Origin: Tabrizicola piscis
Lineage (GTDB): Bacteria > Pseudomonadota > Alphaproteobacteria > Rhodobacterales > Rhodobacteraceae
DNA: 64,000 nt
Assembly (NCBI RefSeq): GCF_003940805.1
Contig: NZ_CP034328.1
Span: 3,348,001-3,412,000, forward strand
Direction: 5' to 3'
Shown piece after piece: positions 54,416 to 63,973 of this stretch. The notes under the pieces were generated by a model that saw only the letters and a program-made list of their open reading frames with translations, made no database searches and was not told the origin of the DNA. Position numbers and translations under genes: made by a program. Position 1 is the stretch's first letter; every line of letters begins with the position of its first letter.

Positions 54416-54925
54416 ATGACCAAACTGAAGAAGCCTGAGTTCCGTCCGAACGATTTCGTTGTGTATCCCGCGCATGGCGTGGGCAAGATCATCTCGATCG
54501 AAGAACAGCAAATTGCCGGAATTCAGCTGGAGCTCTTCGTTATCTCGTTCGAAAAGGACAAGATGACGCTTCGGGTTCCCACCCACAAGGCAACGGAAAT
54601 CGGCATGCGTGCCCTTTCGGCGCCGGATGTGGTGACCAAGGCTCTGGACACGCTGAAGGGCAAGGCCAAGGTCAAGCGGGCCATGTGGTCGCGCCGCGCG
54701 CAGGAATATGAACAGAAGATCAACTCGGGCGACCTGTTGTCGATCGCCGAGGTGGTCCGCGACCTGCACCGCGCCGATGACCAGCGCGAACAAAGCTATT
54801 CCGAGCGTCAGCTGTACGAAGCCGCGCTGGAACGCCTGACCCGCGAAGTCGCGGCTGTGTCGGGTGTGGATGAGGCAGGTGCAGCCAAGCAGGTCGACAG
54901 CGTCCTCGTCGGTCGCGCGGCCTGA
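54416..54925 (+). CDS. CarD-family transcriptional regulator
   Basis: A 169-residue CarD-type protein with the RNA-polymerase-interacting Tudor-like domain (FRPNDFVVYPAHGVGKI) and a basic helical DNA-binding part (KAKVKRAMWSRRAQEYEQKI). It stabilises open promoter complexes, including at rRNA genes. It has a strong terminator downstream and its own promoter region upstream. Confidence 0.92.
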   Translation: MTKLKKPEFRPNDFVVYPAHGVGKIISIEEQQIAGIQLELFVISFEKDKMTLRVPTHKATEIGMRALSAPDVVTKALDTLKGKAKVKRAMWSRRAQEYEQKINSGDLLSIAEVVRDLHRADDQREQSYSERQLYEAALERLTREVAAVSGVDEAGAAKQVDSVLVGRAA

Positions 54926-54947
54926 TCTTTCAGCACCGGGAATGCAG

Positions 54948-54978
54948 AAACGGCGGTCTCTCGGGGCCGCCGTTTTCA
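54948..54978 (+). terminator. Intrinsic terminator of carD
   Basis: AAACGGCGG (54948-54956) pairs with CCGCCGTTT (54967-54975), followed by TCATT. It ends the carD transcript and lies before the convergent gene. Confidence 0.83.
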
Positions 54979-55001
54979 TTCCGCGTTGTGCATTGCCCGC
55001 C

Positions 55002-55553
55002 TTAGCCGAAGTACCGCTCGGCCGGCAGATAGCCCGCCAGCCGCCCCGCCGCGCACCACTCCCGTTCCAGCCCCAGGTCGCCGACCAGAATCACCTGATC
55101 CCCCGGGACCTTGCCCAAGGCGGCGCGCAGCTTTTCCCGCATCTCGCCAAACCCGGCCAAGGCAAACGGCGCCGGATGGGACCCGTCCAGCGTGTCGGGA
55201 TTGGCGGCCTCCAGCATGCCTGGCGTCAAGGGCGCCACGGCCAGGGCCAACCGTCCACACTGCACAGTCGCAAGCTTTGCGGCCCGGTCCGGTGGCATCA
55301 CCGGGCGCAGCACGGAAACCCGCAGGGCGTTCGACGAAAACAGAAACGCCACCACATCATGCCCCGTCGCCGCCCGCACGCTGGCGTAGGTCCGATACTC
55401 CAGCCCCAGCTCTTTCGCCCGCCTTACCCGCAGCCGCACAACCTCGATCGGCAGGGTCGGCAACAACTGCTGTCGCGCGGCGGTCCAGCACTGCTTGCGC
55501 CAGCTGACCCCAGGTTCCAGCGACGGGCCGCGATTATGACCAAAGTGATTCAA
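55002..55553 (-). CDS. Conserved protein of unknown function
   Basis: A 183-residue soluble protein rich in Arg and Leu, with a ATGHDVVAFLFSSNALRVSV core and VQCGRLALAVAP. I do not recognise the family with confidence. The only fitting start is TTG at 55553, with AGGAAG six bases upstream. It follows ribE on the same strand with 80 bases between. Confidence 0.6.
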   Translation of the reverse strand: MNHFGHNRGPSLEPGVSWRKQCWTAARQQLLPTLPIEVVRLRVRRAKELGLEYRTYASVRAATGHDVVAFLFSSNALRVSVLRPVMPPDRAAKLATVQCGRLALAVAPLTPGMLEAANPDTLDGSHPAPFALAGFGEMREKLRAALGKVPGDQVILVGDLGLEREWCAAGRLAGYLPAERYFG

Positions 55554-55633
55554 ATCCAGCTTCCTTTCTGGACAAACATCCCACGGGAGGTTCGGAGGGT
55601 GTGAAATCCTCCGGGGCCGACCAGAGGCGCAAG

Positions 55634-56230
55634 TCAGTCGTATTCGCGCAACCGCGCCACATAGCGCGCCATCGTATCAACCTCCAAGTTCACGAGGTCG
55701 CCCACGGCCACCTCGCCCCATGTCGTTGCGCTTTGCGTATGGGGGATGAAGTTCACCCCGAAGTCGCGCCCTGCAACCTCGTTCACGGTCAGCGAGGTGC
55801 CGTTCAACGCCACCGACCCTTTCGGCGCAATGAACCGCGCCAGGGCATCGGGCGCGCGGAAGGTCACCCGGACTGACCCGCCCTCGGGCCGCACGCCCAC
55901 AACCTCGGCCAGCCCATCGATGTGGCCGGACACGATATGCCCGCCCAGTTCATCCCCGACCTTCAGCGCGCGTTCCAGGTTCACCCGCTTGCCCGGGTTC
56001 CAGCCGCCAAGGTTGGTCTTGGACACCGTCTCGCCCGAGATTTCGACGTCGAACCAGTTTTCCGGATCCGACCCCAGCGCCACGACGGTCAGGCAGACGC
56101 CGTCACAGGCAATGCTTGCGCCAATGTCGATGCGGCCGGTGTCATAGCGCGTGGCGATGCGCGCGCGCAGATCGCCGGTTACCTTGGTTTCGACGATCCG
56201 GCCGATGTCGGTGACAATTCCGGTGAACAT
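55634..56230 (-). CDS. ribE: Riboflavin synthase
   Basis: A 198-residue riboflavin synthase alpha chain made of two similar beta-barrel halves (MFTGIVTDIGRI and GGHIVSGHIDGLAEV). It dismutates two 6,7-dimethyl-8-ribityllumazine molecules to riboflavin. It lies about 9 kb away from ribB and ribH, so the riboflavin genes are split. No FMN riboswitch is evident upstream. Confidence 0.94.
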   Translation of the reverse strand: MFTGIVTDIGRIVETKVTGDLRARIATRYDTGRIDIGASIACDGVCLTVVALGSDPENWFDVEISGETVSKTNLGGWNPGKRVNLERALKVGDELGGHIVSGHIDGLAEVVGVRPEGGSVRVTFRAPDALARFIAPKGSVALNGTSLTVNEVAGRDFGVNFIPHTQSATTWGEVAVGDLVNLEVDTMARYVARLREYD

Positions 56231-56305
56231 GGCAGCCCCCTTTGCGTTTCCATGGACCTAGCCCTCGATCCCCGACCGTGCAAGGGCGCGCCAAGCATGC
56301 CTGCC

Positions 56306-56318
56306 ATGAAGTCTTCAT
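56306..56318. promoter_or_regulatory. Palindrome upstream of kpsS
   Basis: ATGAAG-T-CTTCAT is a perfect 13-base palindrome, 71 bases before the kpsS start and between the divergent ribE and kpsS. It may be a regulator site for the capsule genes. No regulator can be named. Confidence 0.3.
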
Positions 56319-56388
56319 CCTTTCTCAAAAATTCCGCTGTAGTTCCGGTCCACGCAGGTGCAAGAAGATCACAGACCTGGGATCGCCC

Positions 56389-57669
56389 GTGAGACAGACC
56401 GAACGCCATTTCCTGTTCCTGCAAGGGCCGCATGGCCCATGGTTCCACAATCTTGCGGCCCTGTTGCGCAGGGCGGGGGCACAGGTCTGGCGGGTTGGGT
56501 TCAATCTGGGCGACCGGGTGTTCTGGCCCGGCCAAGGCTATATCGCCTTCAAGGGCCGTCAGGACGCATGGCCCGACACTTGCGCCGATCTGATGACACG
56601 GCACCGGATCACCGACCTTGTGGTCTATGGCGATACAAGGCCGATCCACGCGCAGGCCGTGGCTTTGGCCCGGGCGCGCGGCATCACCGTCCATGTGTTC
56701 GAGGAAGGCTATCTGCGCCCCTATTGGGTGACCTATGAACGCGGCGGCGCGAACGGGCATTCCCGGTTGATGCAGCTGACCGTCCCGCAGATGCAGGATG
56801 CGCTGGCTCAGGTGGATCTTGACCTGCCCGACACCCCCGCCACTTGGGGCGACATGCGCCAGCACATGTTCTGGGGCGCGCTTTACCATGGCTGCGTGGC
56901 ACTGGGATTGCGGGCCTACGCCAATTTCCGCCCGCACCGGACCCTGACTGTCGGGCAGGAATTCCAACTGTATCTCAAGCGGTTCCTCTTGATGCCGCTC
57001 CACCGGCTGGAACGCCGGCTTGCCACGCGCCGGATCCGGCGCAGCGGGTTTCCCTATCATCTGGTGATCCTGCAACTGGAACATGATGCCAGCTTTCGCG
57101 ACCATTCCCCCTTTGCCACCATGGCCGAGTTTCTGGAGGTCGTGATGGCGGGATTCGCCAAGGGTGCAGCGCGGCACCACCATCTGGTGTTCAAGGCGCA
57201 TCCCCTGGAAGACGGGCGCGTGCCCCTTGCCCGCGACATCCGCCGCCTTGCCGCCCGGCACGGGCTGGCGGGGCGGGTGCATTTCGTGCGCGGCGGCAAA
57301 CTGGCTGAGCTACTGAACGATGCCCGGTCCGCCGTCACGGTCAACTCCACCGCCGGGCAACAGGCCCTGTGGCGCGGGCTGCCCTTGCGCAGTTTCGGGG
57401 CAGCGGTCTACGCCAAGCCCGAGTTCGTGTCCTCCCAGCCCTTGGACGTGTTCTTTGCCGCGCCAGAGCGTCCCGATACCCGCGCCTATCGCGACTATCG
57501 GCACTTCCTGCTGGAAACGTCGCAGGTCGTGGGGGGCTTCTACTCGTCGCGCGGGCGACGGGCACTGCTGCGGCAGGTGGCGGACATGATGCTTGCGCCG
57601 GATGATCCCTATCAGGCGCTGCAGTCCGGCACAGCGGCACCGCGGCAACAGTTGCGACTCGTCCGGTGA
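56389..57669 (+). CDS. kpsS: Capsule polysaccharide export/modification protein KpsS-like
   Basis: A 426-residue KpsS-family protein, one of the Kdo transferases that build the lipid-linked Kdo linker for group 2 capsules. Family parts are FLFLQGPHGPWFHNLA, VYGDTRPIHAQAV and VTVNSTAGQQALWRGLP. I chose GTG at 56389, where the family begins, with GGGA upstream; the open frame extends to 56242. The next gene follows after about 83 bases with a possible overlapping GTGA start. Confidence 0.87.
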   Translation: MRQTERHFLFLQGPHGPWFHNLAALLRRAGAQVWRVGFNLGDRVFWPGQGYIAFKGRQDAWPDTCADLMTRHRITDLVVYGDTRPIHAQAVALARARGITVHVFEEGYLRPYWVTYERGGANGHSRLMQLTVPQMQDALAQVDLDLPDTPATWGDMRQHMFWGALYHGCVALGLRAYANFRPHRTLTVGQEFQLYLKRFLLMPLHRLERRLATRRIRRSGFPYHLVILQLEHDASFRDHSPFATMAEFLEVVMAGFAKGAARHHHLVFKAHPLEDGRVPLARDIRRLAARHGLAGRVHFVRGGKLAELLNDARSAVTVNSTAGQQALWRGLPLRSFGAAVYAKPEFVSSQPLDVFFAAPERPDTRAYRDYRHFLLETSQVVGGFYSSRGRRALLRQVADMMLAPDDPYQALQSGTAAPRQQLRLVR

Positions 57670-57752
57670 TTTCCGAATCGTGTGCTGGCTATAAGGGCCG
57701 CGGTTCGGTAGTTTTCGACCAGAAAAGCAAGAAACAGGCAGAGGTTCAGTTG

Positions 57753-58895
57753 GTGCGCTTCACGGGTTCAAGGATGGCCAGGGCAGTTGCGCTGCTGGCA
57801 GCGGTTTCCATGGTTGCCTCCTGTGGATTGCCCAGATCCGGCCCTAGCAAACGCGAACTCCTTGCCGGGTCGGTCGAACAGGACGGCGACGCCTACATCG
57901 TGAACGTTACGCCAGCCGTATCGCGGGCCACGGCGGTGCAGCCCAGCTTCGGTTTCAGTTCGGCCTTCCAGAACGCTGGGCTGGTCGGGTCGGATACATT
58001 GGCCTCGGGCGACATGCTCAGCATCACGGTCTATGAAAACGTGAAGGATGATCCGCTGCTGGGCAACACCGGGCAGCGCGTGTCAGCCCTGGCCAATGTG
58101 CAGATCGATGGGCAGGGGTTCATCTTCATCCCCTATGCCGGGCGCATCAAGGCGGCTGGTCAGACCCCCGAAGGATTGCGTCAGGCGATCACGCGGCAGC
58201 TGGAAGACCAGACCCCCGACCCGCAAGTCACGGTGGCGCGCGTTGCTGGTGACGGTGCCACGGTCTCCATCTCCGGGCAGGCGGCCGGCAATGGCGTCTA
58301 CCCGATCGAAGCGCCGACCCGGACGCTTGCCACCATGCTGGCAAAATCGGGCGGCGTGGCGATCGACCCGGGCATGGCCATCGTCCGCGTCACGCGCGGG
58401 CGGCATACGGGCAAGATCTGGTTGACGGACCTTTACGAAAAGCCCGGCCTCGACATCGCGCTGCGCCCCGGCGACAAGATTGTAGTCGAGGAGGACAGCC
58501 GCAGCTTCGTCGCCCTTGGCGCGACGGGCGGCCAAAGCCGGGTGCCCTTTGAATCCGAGACGATGTCGGCGCTTGAGGCGATTGCCACCGTTGGCGGGCT
58601 GTCCACCGCCTCGGCCGATCCGACGGGCGTGTTCATCCTGCGCGATGAGGATGAGGCGATTGCCAATGCCGTGCTGGGCCGCAGCGACCTGATCGGGGAT
58701 CAGCGGATCATCTATGTGCTTGACCTGACCACGCCGACCGGCCTGTTCGAAGCGCGCGACTTTCAGGTCCGCGACGGCGATACGCTTTATGTGACCGAAG
58801 CGCCCTTCGTGCAGTGGCAAAAGACGCTGTCGGCCATCACCGGCACAACGGGCGCGGCCTCCAACATCGCCAATACTGCCAATACCGGCAACTGA
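57753..58895 (+). CDS. Polysaccharide export lipoprotein, OPX family
   Basis: A 380-residue Wza/KpsD-type polysaccharide export protein. A lipoprotein signal (LLAAVSMVASC) is followed by the Poly_export domain (SGDMLSITVYENV, DGQGFIFIPYAGRIKAAG) and SLBB repeats. It forms the outer-membrane/periplasmic conduit. I chose GTG at 57753 with AGAGG eight bases before it; GTG at 57666 overlaps the kpsS stop and is an alternative. Confidence 0.87.
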   Translation: MRFTGSRMARAVALLAAVSMVASCGLPRSGPSKRELLAGSVEQDGDAYIVNVTPAVSRATAVQPSFGFSSAFQNAGLVGSDTLASGDMLSITVYENVKDDPLLGNTGQRVSALANVQIDGQGFIFIPYAGRIKAAGQTPEGLRQAITRQLEDQTPDPQVTVARVAGDGATVSISGQAAGNGVYPIEAPTRTLATMLAKSGGVAIDPGMAIVRVTRGRHTGKIWLTDLYEKPGLDIALRPGDKIVVEEDSRSFVALGATGGQSRVPFESETMSALEAIATVGGLSTASADPTGVFILRDEDEAIANAVLGRSDLIGDQRIIYVLDLTTPTGLFEARDFQVRDGDTLYVTEAPFVQWQKTLSAITGTTGAASNIANTANTGN

Positions 58896-58902
58896 TCGCG
58901 CC

Positions 58903-60942
58903 ATGTCGGGCGCGGTCGGGCCAGAGACGCTGCCGGGGGTGCCCCGGCGGCTGTGGCACCAGAACCTGTCCCTTTTGCGCGACCGCCGCCTGCACCGGAT
59001 GCTTGACCTTGCCGGGCATGAGCTGCGGTTCGGTCTGCCCGCCGCTGGCGACGGGGTTCTGGTCTGGGGTCGCAGCCCGACGGCCTGGCGGGGCGAGGCG
59101 ATTGCCGCGCGCCGCCATGCCCCGCTGGTCCGGGTTGAGGATGCGTTTCTGCGGTCGGTCCATCCCGGCCGCGCCAGAAGCGAACCGCCCCTTGGCCTGC
59201 TGATCGATCCGGTCGGTGTGCACTTCGACAGCGCCGCGCCATCCCGGATGGAGCAGATTCTGCAGGCGACTGACTTGCAGAATTCAAACCTTTTGGCTCG
59301 CGCGGAAGCCAATGTTGCGCGAATTCGGCAACTCCATTTGTCAAAATACAACAATTTTGACCTTTCGCTCCCGACCCCCGACCCCGGCTTTGTGCTGATC
59401 GTCGATCAGACCAAGGGTGACGCCTCCATCCGTCACTCCGGCGCAAGTGAGGTGACGTTTCGGGCCATGCTGGACTGTGCCCTGCGGGACCATCCCGAAG
59501 CGCGCATCGTCATCCGCACCCATCCCGAAACTGCCGCACAGTTGCGCCCCGGCCATTTCGGTCCAGCGGATGCCGGGGTCCGGGTGACGCTGCTGACAGC
59601 GCCCGTCTCGCCGCATCATCTGCTGGCGGCAGCGGCTGAGGTCTATACCGTCTCCTCCCAACTGGGGTTTGAGGCGATCCTGCACGGCCACCGCCCCCGG
59701 GTCTTTGGCCAGCCCTTCTATGCCGGCTGGGGCCTGACACGGGACGAACAGCCCATCACGCGGCGCAATCGCCGCCTGACCGCAGAACAGCTGTTCGCCG
59801 GGGCCATGCTTTTGGCGCCCCTCTGGTATGACCCCTGCCGTGACCGTCTCTGCCCGCTGGAAGACGCGATCGACCAGCTTGAGGCGCAGACGCGCGCCTT
59901 TCGTGAGGATCGGCACGGCCATGTCGCCGCCGGAATGCGGCTATGGAAACGGTCCCGCCTGCAGGCCATTTTCGGCGTTGAGCGGCCGTTGCGCTTTCGC
60001 TATGATCCGGCTGCGGCGGACAGGCTGGCGGTGGCAACAGGCCGCAACCTGCTGATCTGGGCGGGGAAGGAACCCTATGGGTTTGACCCCAAAGCCCCCT
60101 GTCTGCGGGTGGAGGATGGGTTCCTGCGGTCTCGCGGGCTGGGGGCGGACTTGGTTCCGCCCCTGTCGGTCGTGACTGATGATCTGGGGATTTACTACGA
60201 TCCCAGCCGCCCCTCGCGACTGGAGGCGTTGATCGCGTGCCCCCTGCCGATGGGCGGCAGGGAAAGGGCGATGGCGCTTTTGGAACGGGTGCGGGCCGCG
60301 GGTGTGTCGAAATACAACCTGCCCGCAACGCCTTTGCCGCCGCTGCCCGAAGGGTACCGGATTCTGGTGCCGGGGCAGGTGGAAGACGACGCCTCGATCC
60401 GCAAGGGGGCGGGCGCGGTGCGGACCAACCTTGGCCTGTTGCAAGCCGTGCGCGTGGCAAACCCCGGGGCGGTGGTGATTTACAAGCCGCACCCGGATGT
60501 CGTGGCAGGCCTGCGACCCGGGGCCATCCCGCCCGAGGTGTTGGCTGGGCTGGCGGATGCCGTCCTGCCCCTGGCCGACCCGGTGGCGCTGTTGGCTGAG
60601 GTGGCCGAAGTCTGGACCATGACCTCGCTTCTGGGGTTCGAGGCGCTGATCCGGGGCGTGCCCGTCACCTGCCTTGGTGCACCGTTCTATGCCGGGTGGG
60701 GTTTGACTCGGGATCAGGCTCCAACGCCCGCCCGGCGCGGGACGGCGGACCTTGCCACGCTGGTCCATGCCACCCTGATCGCCTATCCGCGCTACTGGGA
60801 CCCGGTCAGCCGCCAGCCCTGCCCACCAGAGGTTGTGCTGGACCGGCTGTCCAGCGGCACGATCCCGGCCCCCGGGGCGCTGAACCGGTTGGTGGCAAAG
60901 GCTCAGGGTCTTTTCGCCAGCTATGCCCACCTTTGGCGTTAG
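58903..60942 (+). CDS. kpsC: KpsC-like beta-Kdo glycosyltransferase with two domains
   Basis: A 679-residue KpsC protein with two related glycosyltransferase halves. The repeat is clear: VRVEDAFLRS and FYAGWGLTRD in the first, RVEDGFLRSRG and again FYAGWGLTRD in the second. In E. coli these halves alternate in adding beta-Kdo residues to the linker. It starts seven bases after the export lipoprotein gene. KpsM/T/E are not in the window. Confidence 0.9.
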   Translation: MSGAVGPETLPGVPRRLWHQNLSLLRDRRLHRMLDLAGHELRFGLPAAGDGVLVWGRSPTAWRGEAIAARRHAPLVRVEDAFLRSVHPGRARSEPPLGLLIDPVGVHFDSAAPSRMEQILQATDLQNSNLLARAEANVARIRQLHLSKYNNFDLSLPTPDPGFVLIVDQTKGDASIRHSGASEVTFRAMLDCALRDHPEARIVIRTHPETAAQLRPGHFGPADAGVRVTLLTAPVSPHHLLAAAAEVYTVSSQLGFEAILHGHRPRVFGQPFYAGWGLTRDEQPITRRNRRLTAEQLFAGAMLLAPLWYDPCRDRLCPLEDAIDQLEAQTRAFREDRHGHVAAGMRLWKRSRLQAIFGVERPLRFRYDPAAADRLAVATGRNLLIWAGKEPYGFDPKAPCLRVEDGFLRSRGLGADLVPPLSVVTDDLGIYYDPSRPSRLEALIACPLPMGGRERAMALLERVRAAGVSKYNLPATPLPPLPEGYRILVPGQVEDDASIRKGAGAVRTNLGLLQAVRVANPGAVVIYKPHPDVVAGLRPGAIPPEVLAGLADAVLPLADPVALLAEVAEVWTMTSLLGFEALIRGVPVTCLGAPFYAGWGLTRDQAPTPARRGTADLATLVHATLIAYPRYWDPVSRQPCPPEVVLDRLSSGTIPAPGALNRLVAKAQGLFASYAHLWR

Positions 60943-60962
60943 GGCCGGTCTGGTCTGGGGCG

Positions 60963-62309
60963 TCAGCGCACCAACCGCCAGAACCGCCACATCAGGCTGA
61001 CCGCCGCGCAGACCAGCCCCACGACCAGCCCAAGCCACAGGCCCACCCCGCCGAAGCCCAAGGGAAAGGCCAGCACATAGCTGCAGGGGATGCCGATCAG
61101 CCAATAGCTGACCGCCGCCAACCACATCGGCACCCTTGTATCCTGCACGCCACGCAGCAGGCCAAGCGCCATGACCTGCAGCGCATCCGCCAGCTGGAAC
61201 AGGGCCGCCAGCATCAAGAGCACCGACCCATAGGCCAGAATTGCGGCGCTTTCCGGTTTCTTCAGATCCAGAAACAGCGAGACAATCGGTTCCGGCAGCG
61301 ACACGAACAGGACGACTGACGCCACGGCCACCCCGGTGGAGATCGCCACCGCGATCTTCGCCGCCGCCTTCAGGGCCACCCGGTCACCGCGCCCGTCAAA
61401 GCGGGCGATGCGGATTGTGGCCGCACTCGACAGCCCGACATGCAGCATGAAGGTCAGCGCCGCCACCTCCAGCGCGATGCCATGCGCGGCCAGTTCCACC
61501 GTGCCGATCCAGCCCATCATCAGCGCCGAGGCGTGGAACAGCCCGCCCTCCGCCAGCCCGGTCAGCCCGATGGGGACGCCCAGCCGCCAGACCAGCCGCA
61601 TCGCGTGCCAGTCCGGCCGCCAGAAACGCTGAAACAGGTGGAACCGCCGCAGGCTTGGCAACAGGCCCGCGTAAAGCCCCAGCGCCAGCAGGGACAGGAC
61701 CTGAACCGTGACGGTCGCCACCGCAGCCCCTTGCGCGCCGAGTTCTGGAAGGCCCCAGTTGCCGAAGATCAGCGCATAGTTGACCGTGACGTTGACCCCC
61801 ACGGCGACCAGCGTGACCCACAGCACGATCTGCGTCCGCCCCAGCGCCGAGAGATAGCTTTGCAGCACGGTCACCACCAAGGCCGGAACAAGGCCAAGGC
61901 CCACAAGCCGCAGATAGCTTTCGGCAATGGCGGCAACCTCGGAATTCTGCCCAAGGGCCAGCAGGATCGGTCCCGACCACCAGAACACCGGAAAGACCAG
62001 AACCCCGAACAGAATCGAAAGCCAAATCCCCATGCGCGTGTCGCGGCGCACCTGTGCCTCGTCCCCGCGGCCAAGCGCTGCGGCGACCATTGGCATCACT
62101 GCCTTGGCAAAGCCTGACCCAAGCACATAGACGATGAAGAACGACGACGCCCCCAGCACCACTGCGGCCAAAGGCACGACGCCATAGCGGCCCATCATCA
62201 CCACGTCGGTGACATGCAGCGCCATCTGCGCCAGGTGTGAGCCTGCCAGCGGCAGACCCAGCGCCAGCGTCTCGCGCGCGTGGGTCGAGGGGGTCATGGG
62301 GGTTGTCAT
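60963..62309 (-). CDS. MATE-family efflux transporter
   Basis: A 448-residue MATE transporter with twelve predicted helices. The family N-terminus includes LPLAGSHLAQMALHVTDVVMMG. It exchanges cations for drugs or metabolites. It is convergent with kpsC. A second Met at position 5 (62297) is also possible as a start. The substrate is not deduced. Confidence 0.92.
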   Translation of the reverse strand: MTTPMTPSTHARETLALGLPLAGSHLAQMALHVTDVVMMGRYGVVPLAAVVLGASSFFIVYVLGSGFAKAVMPMVAAALGRGDEAQVRRDTRMGIWLSILFGVLVFPVFWWSGPILLALGQNSEVAAIAESYLRLVGLGLVPALVVTVLQSYLSALGRTQIVLWVTLVAVGVNVTVNYALIFGNWGLPELGAQGAAVATVTVQVLSLLALGLYAGLLPSLRRFHLFQRFWRPDWHAMRLVWRLGVPIGLTGLAEGGLFHASALMMGWIGTVELAAHGIALEVAALTFMLHVGLSSAATIRIARFDGRGDRVALKAAAKIAVAISTGVAVASVVLFVSLPEPIVSLFLDLKKPESAAILAYGSVLLMLAALFQLADALQVMALGLLRGVQDTRVPMWLAAVSYWLIGIPCSYVLAFPLGFGGVGLWLGLVVGLVCAAVSLMWRFWRLVR

Positions 62310-62366
62310 GGCGCCGGATTACGCTGCCATCGGGCGGTTCACAAGTCGGCGCGTGTCCCGTGGTGC

Positions 62367-63335
62367 CTAAAAAACAAGCAGCCACAGGGCGGTGATCGCG
62401 ATCACCCCGCCAAAGGTCACCTCGACGATCGGCAAGGCGCGGGCGATCCGGCCGCCGCCAAGCCCTTGCAGCGCGCCCTCGCGGGCCCAGACGGCAAGGC
62501 CGGCGACAGTCACAGTGACCAGCGCCGTGCCAAGGCCCATGACAAAGGCCCCGACGATCCCGGCCGCAGCAATCCCCAACTGCCAGGTCAGGATCAGCAC
62601 GAACAGCGCCCCCGTGCAGGGCCGCAGCGCAATGCCCGCCACCAAGGCCAGCGCATCGCGCCAACCGGTCAGTCGGCTGACTTGCTCCAGCGTCGGGCCA
62701 TGGGCGTGGCCACAGGTGGCGCAATGGGCGTCATGGTCGTGGTGCCCGTGGTCGTGGTGAGCGTGGTCGTGGTGGTCGTGGTGGTCATGGTCATGGTGAC
62801 CGTGGTCATGCGAATGCCCATGCCCGGCGCCTGCCGCGCCACCTGCCGCCCGCAGCCCCCTGACCCCGCGCCAGACCAGCCACAGCCCCAAGCCCGCGAT
62901 CATCGCGTGGCTGGCCGGGGCCATCCAGCGGTCGGCGGCCCCCTCGACCGCTTGCCGTGTCAGGCCCAGCACAGCTACCGCTGCATAGACGAGGCCCACC
63001 GCCACCGCCGCCTGCGCAAGGCTTGAGGCGAGCGCCAGACCGGCCAGCGGCCCCATCGGCACCCGCCGCGCCACGCCATAGCCGCCGATCAGCAGCTTGC
63101 CATGCCCCGGCCCCGCCGCATGCAGCACGCCATAGCCGAAACATACCGCCCAGAATGCCGCCAGCGCCCCCGGCTCGCCCCCGCGCAGGGCACGGATCGC
63201 GCCGGCCAACCGGTTCTGCGCGGCTTCCTGCGCACCCCGCAGCCAGCCGGCCAGGCCATCAAGCCCCCCAGTCAGCCACAGGACGGCGATAACCACCACG
63301 AGCGCCAGCCCGCCAAAGCCTACTGCGCGGCGCAT
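62367..63335 (-). CDS. NicO-family nickel/cobalt exporter with His-rich loop
   Basis: A 322-residue NicO/RcnA-type transporter. Helix motifs such as HAAGPGHGK (about 72-80) and RPCTGALFVL are family marks. Residues 172-212 form a His-rich loop with 21 His, plus CATC. This loop likely binds Ni or Co. It overlaps the DUF1007 gene upstream by 16 bases. Export or import cannot be told from the sequence. Confidence 0.88.
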   Translation of the reverse strand: MRRAVGFGGLALVVVIAVLWLTGGLDGLAGWLRGAQEAAQNRLAGAIRALRGGEPGALAAFWAVCFGYGVLHAAGPGHGKLLIGGYGVARRVPMGPLAGLALASSLAQAAVAVGLVYAAVAVLGLTRQAVEGAADRWMAPASHAMIAGLGLWLVWRGVRGLRAAGGAAGAGHGHSHDHGHHDHDHHDHHDHAHHDHGHHDHDAHCATCGHAHGPTLEQVSRLTGWRDALALVAGIALRPCTGALFVLILTWQLGIAAAGIVGAFVMGLGTALVTVTVAGLAVWAREGALQGLGGGRIARALPIVEVTFGGVIAITALWLLVF

Positions 63336-63973
63336 GTCACGCGGACCTCTTCGGCATAGTTCTTGCCGACGGCAGGATAGCTCATCTCAACGTCCGCATC
63401 GGGGGTGAATTCCTGCAACGCGGCCAAGAGCGCCTCATCCGCAGCATCCAGATCGGGAACGAAAGTCTCGGCCACACAGCCCGCGCCGCCCGTCAGAACC
63501 GGGTCATGCGCGATGGTGTAGGCGGTGTAATAGCCCGGATCATAGACTTGCACGATCAGCGGCGCGTCACCCAACGGGACCGGAGCATCGAAGACCCGCA
63601 CATGCGAAGACGTGATGCGCCCCGCATCGTAACCTGCGGTCCAGTCCTGCGGCCCGGACAGCGCGAGTTCGGCGTCCTTCATCAACACATAGGTATCGCC
63701 CGCAAAGCCCGGAATCCAGTTCATGTCGAACCCGGACAATTGCGCCTGTTCCTCGGGTGTCAGCTTGCCATCCCAATCGGGGTCCAGACCCATGTCGCCA
63801 ACGATGTAGAGCGAATAGAGATCATCGTAGGTCCAGCTGATCCGCACCCCGGTGGCGGCATTGTCGGCGTTGATCAGCACCTCGACCTTGGTGTCGATGA
63901 ACACATGCGGATGGGACAGGGCAGGGCCTGCGCCCGCCACCATCATGCCGCCGATCAGGACCCATCGCTTCAT
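63320..63973 (-). CDS. DUF1007 periplasmic protein
   Basis: A 217-residue protein with a signal peptide (VLIGGMMVAGAGPALS) and a mature N-terminus HPHVFIDTKVEV, where two His may bind metal. The rest is the DUF1007 domain, often found with NicO transporters. The pair overlaps, so it is a single unit for nickel/cobalt handling. Confidence 0.87.
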   Translation of the reverse strand: MKRWVLIGGMMVAGAGPALSHPHVFIDTKVEVLINADNAATGVRISWTYDDLYSLYIVGDMGLDPDWDGKLTPEEQAQLSGFDMNWIPGFAGDTYVLMKDAELALSGPQDWTAGYDAGRITSSHVRVFDAPVPLGDAPLIVQVYDPGYYTAYTIAHDPVLTGGAGCVAETFVPDLDAADEALLAALQEFTPDADVEMSYPAVGKNYAEEVRVTCAAQ

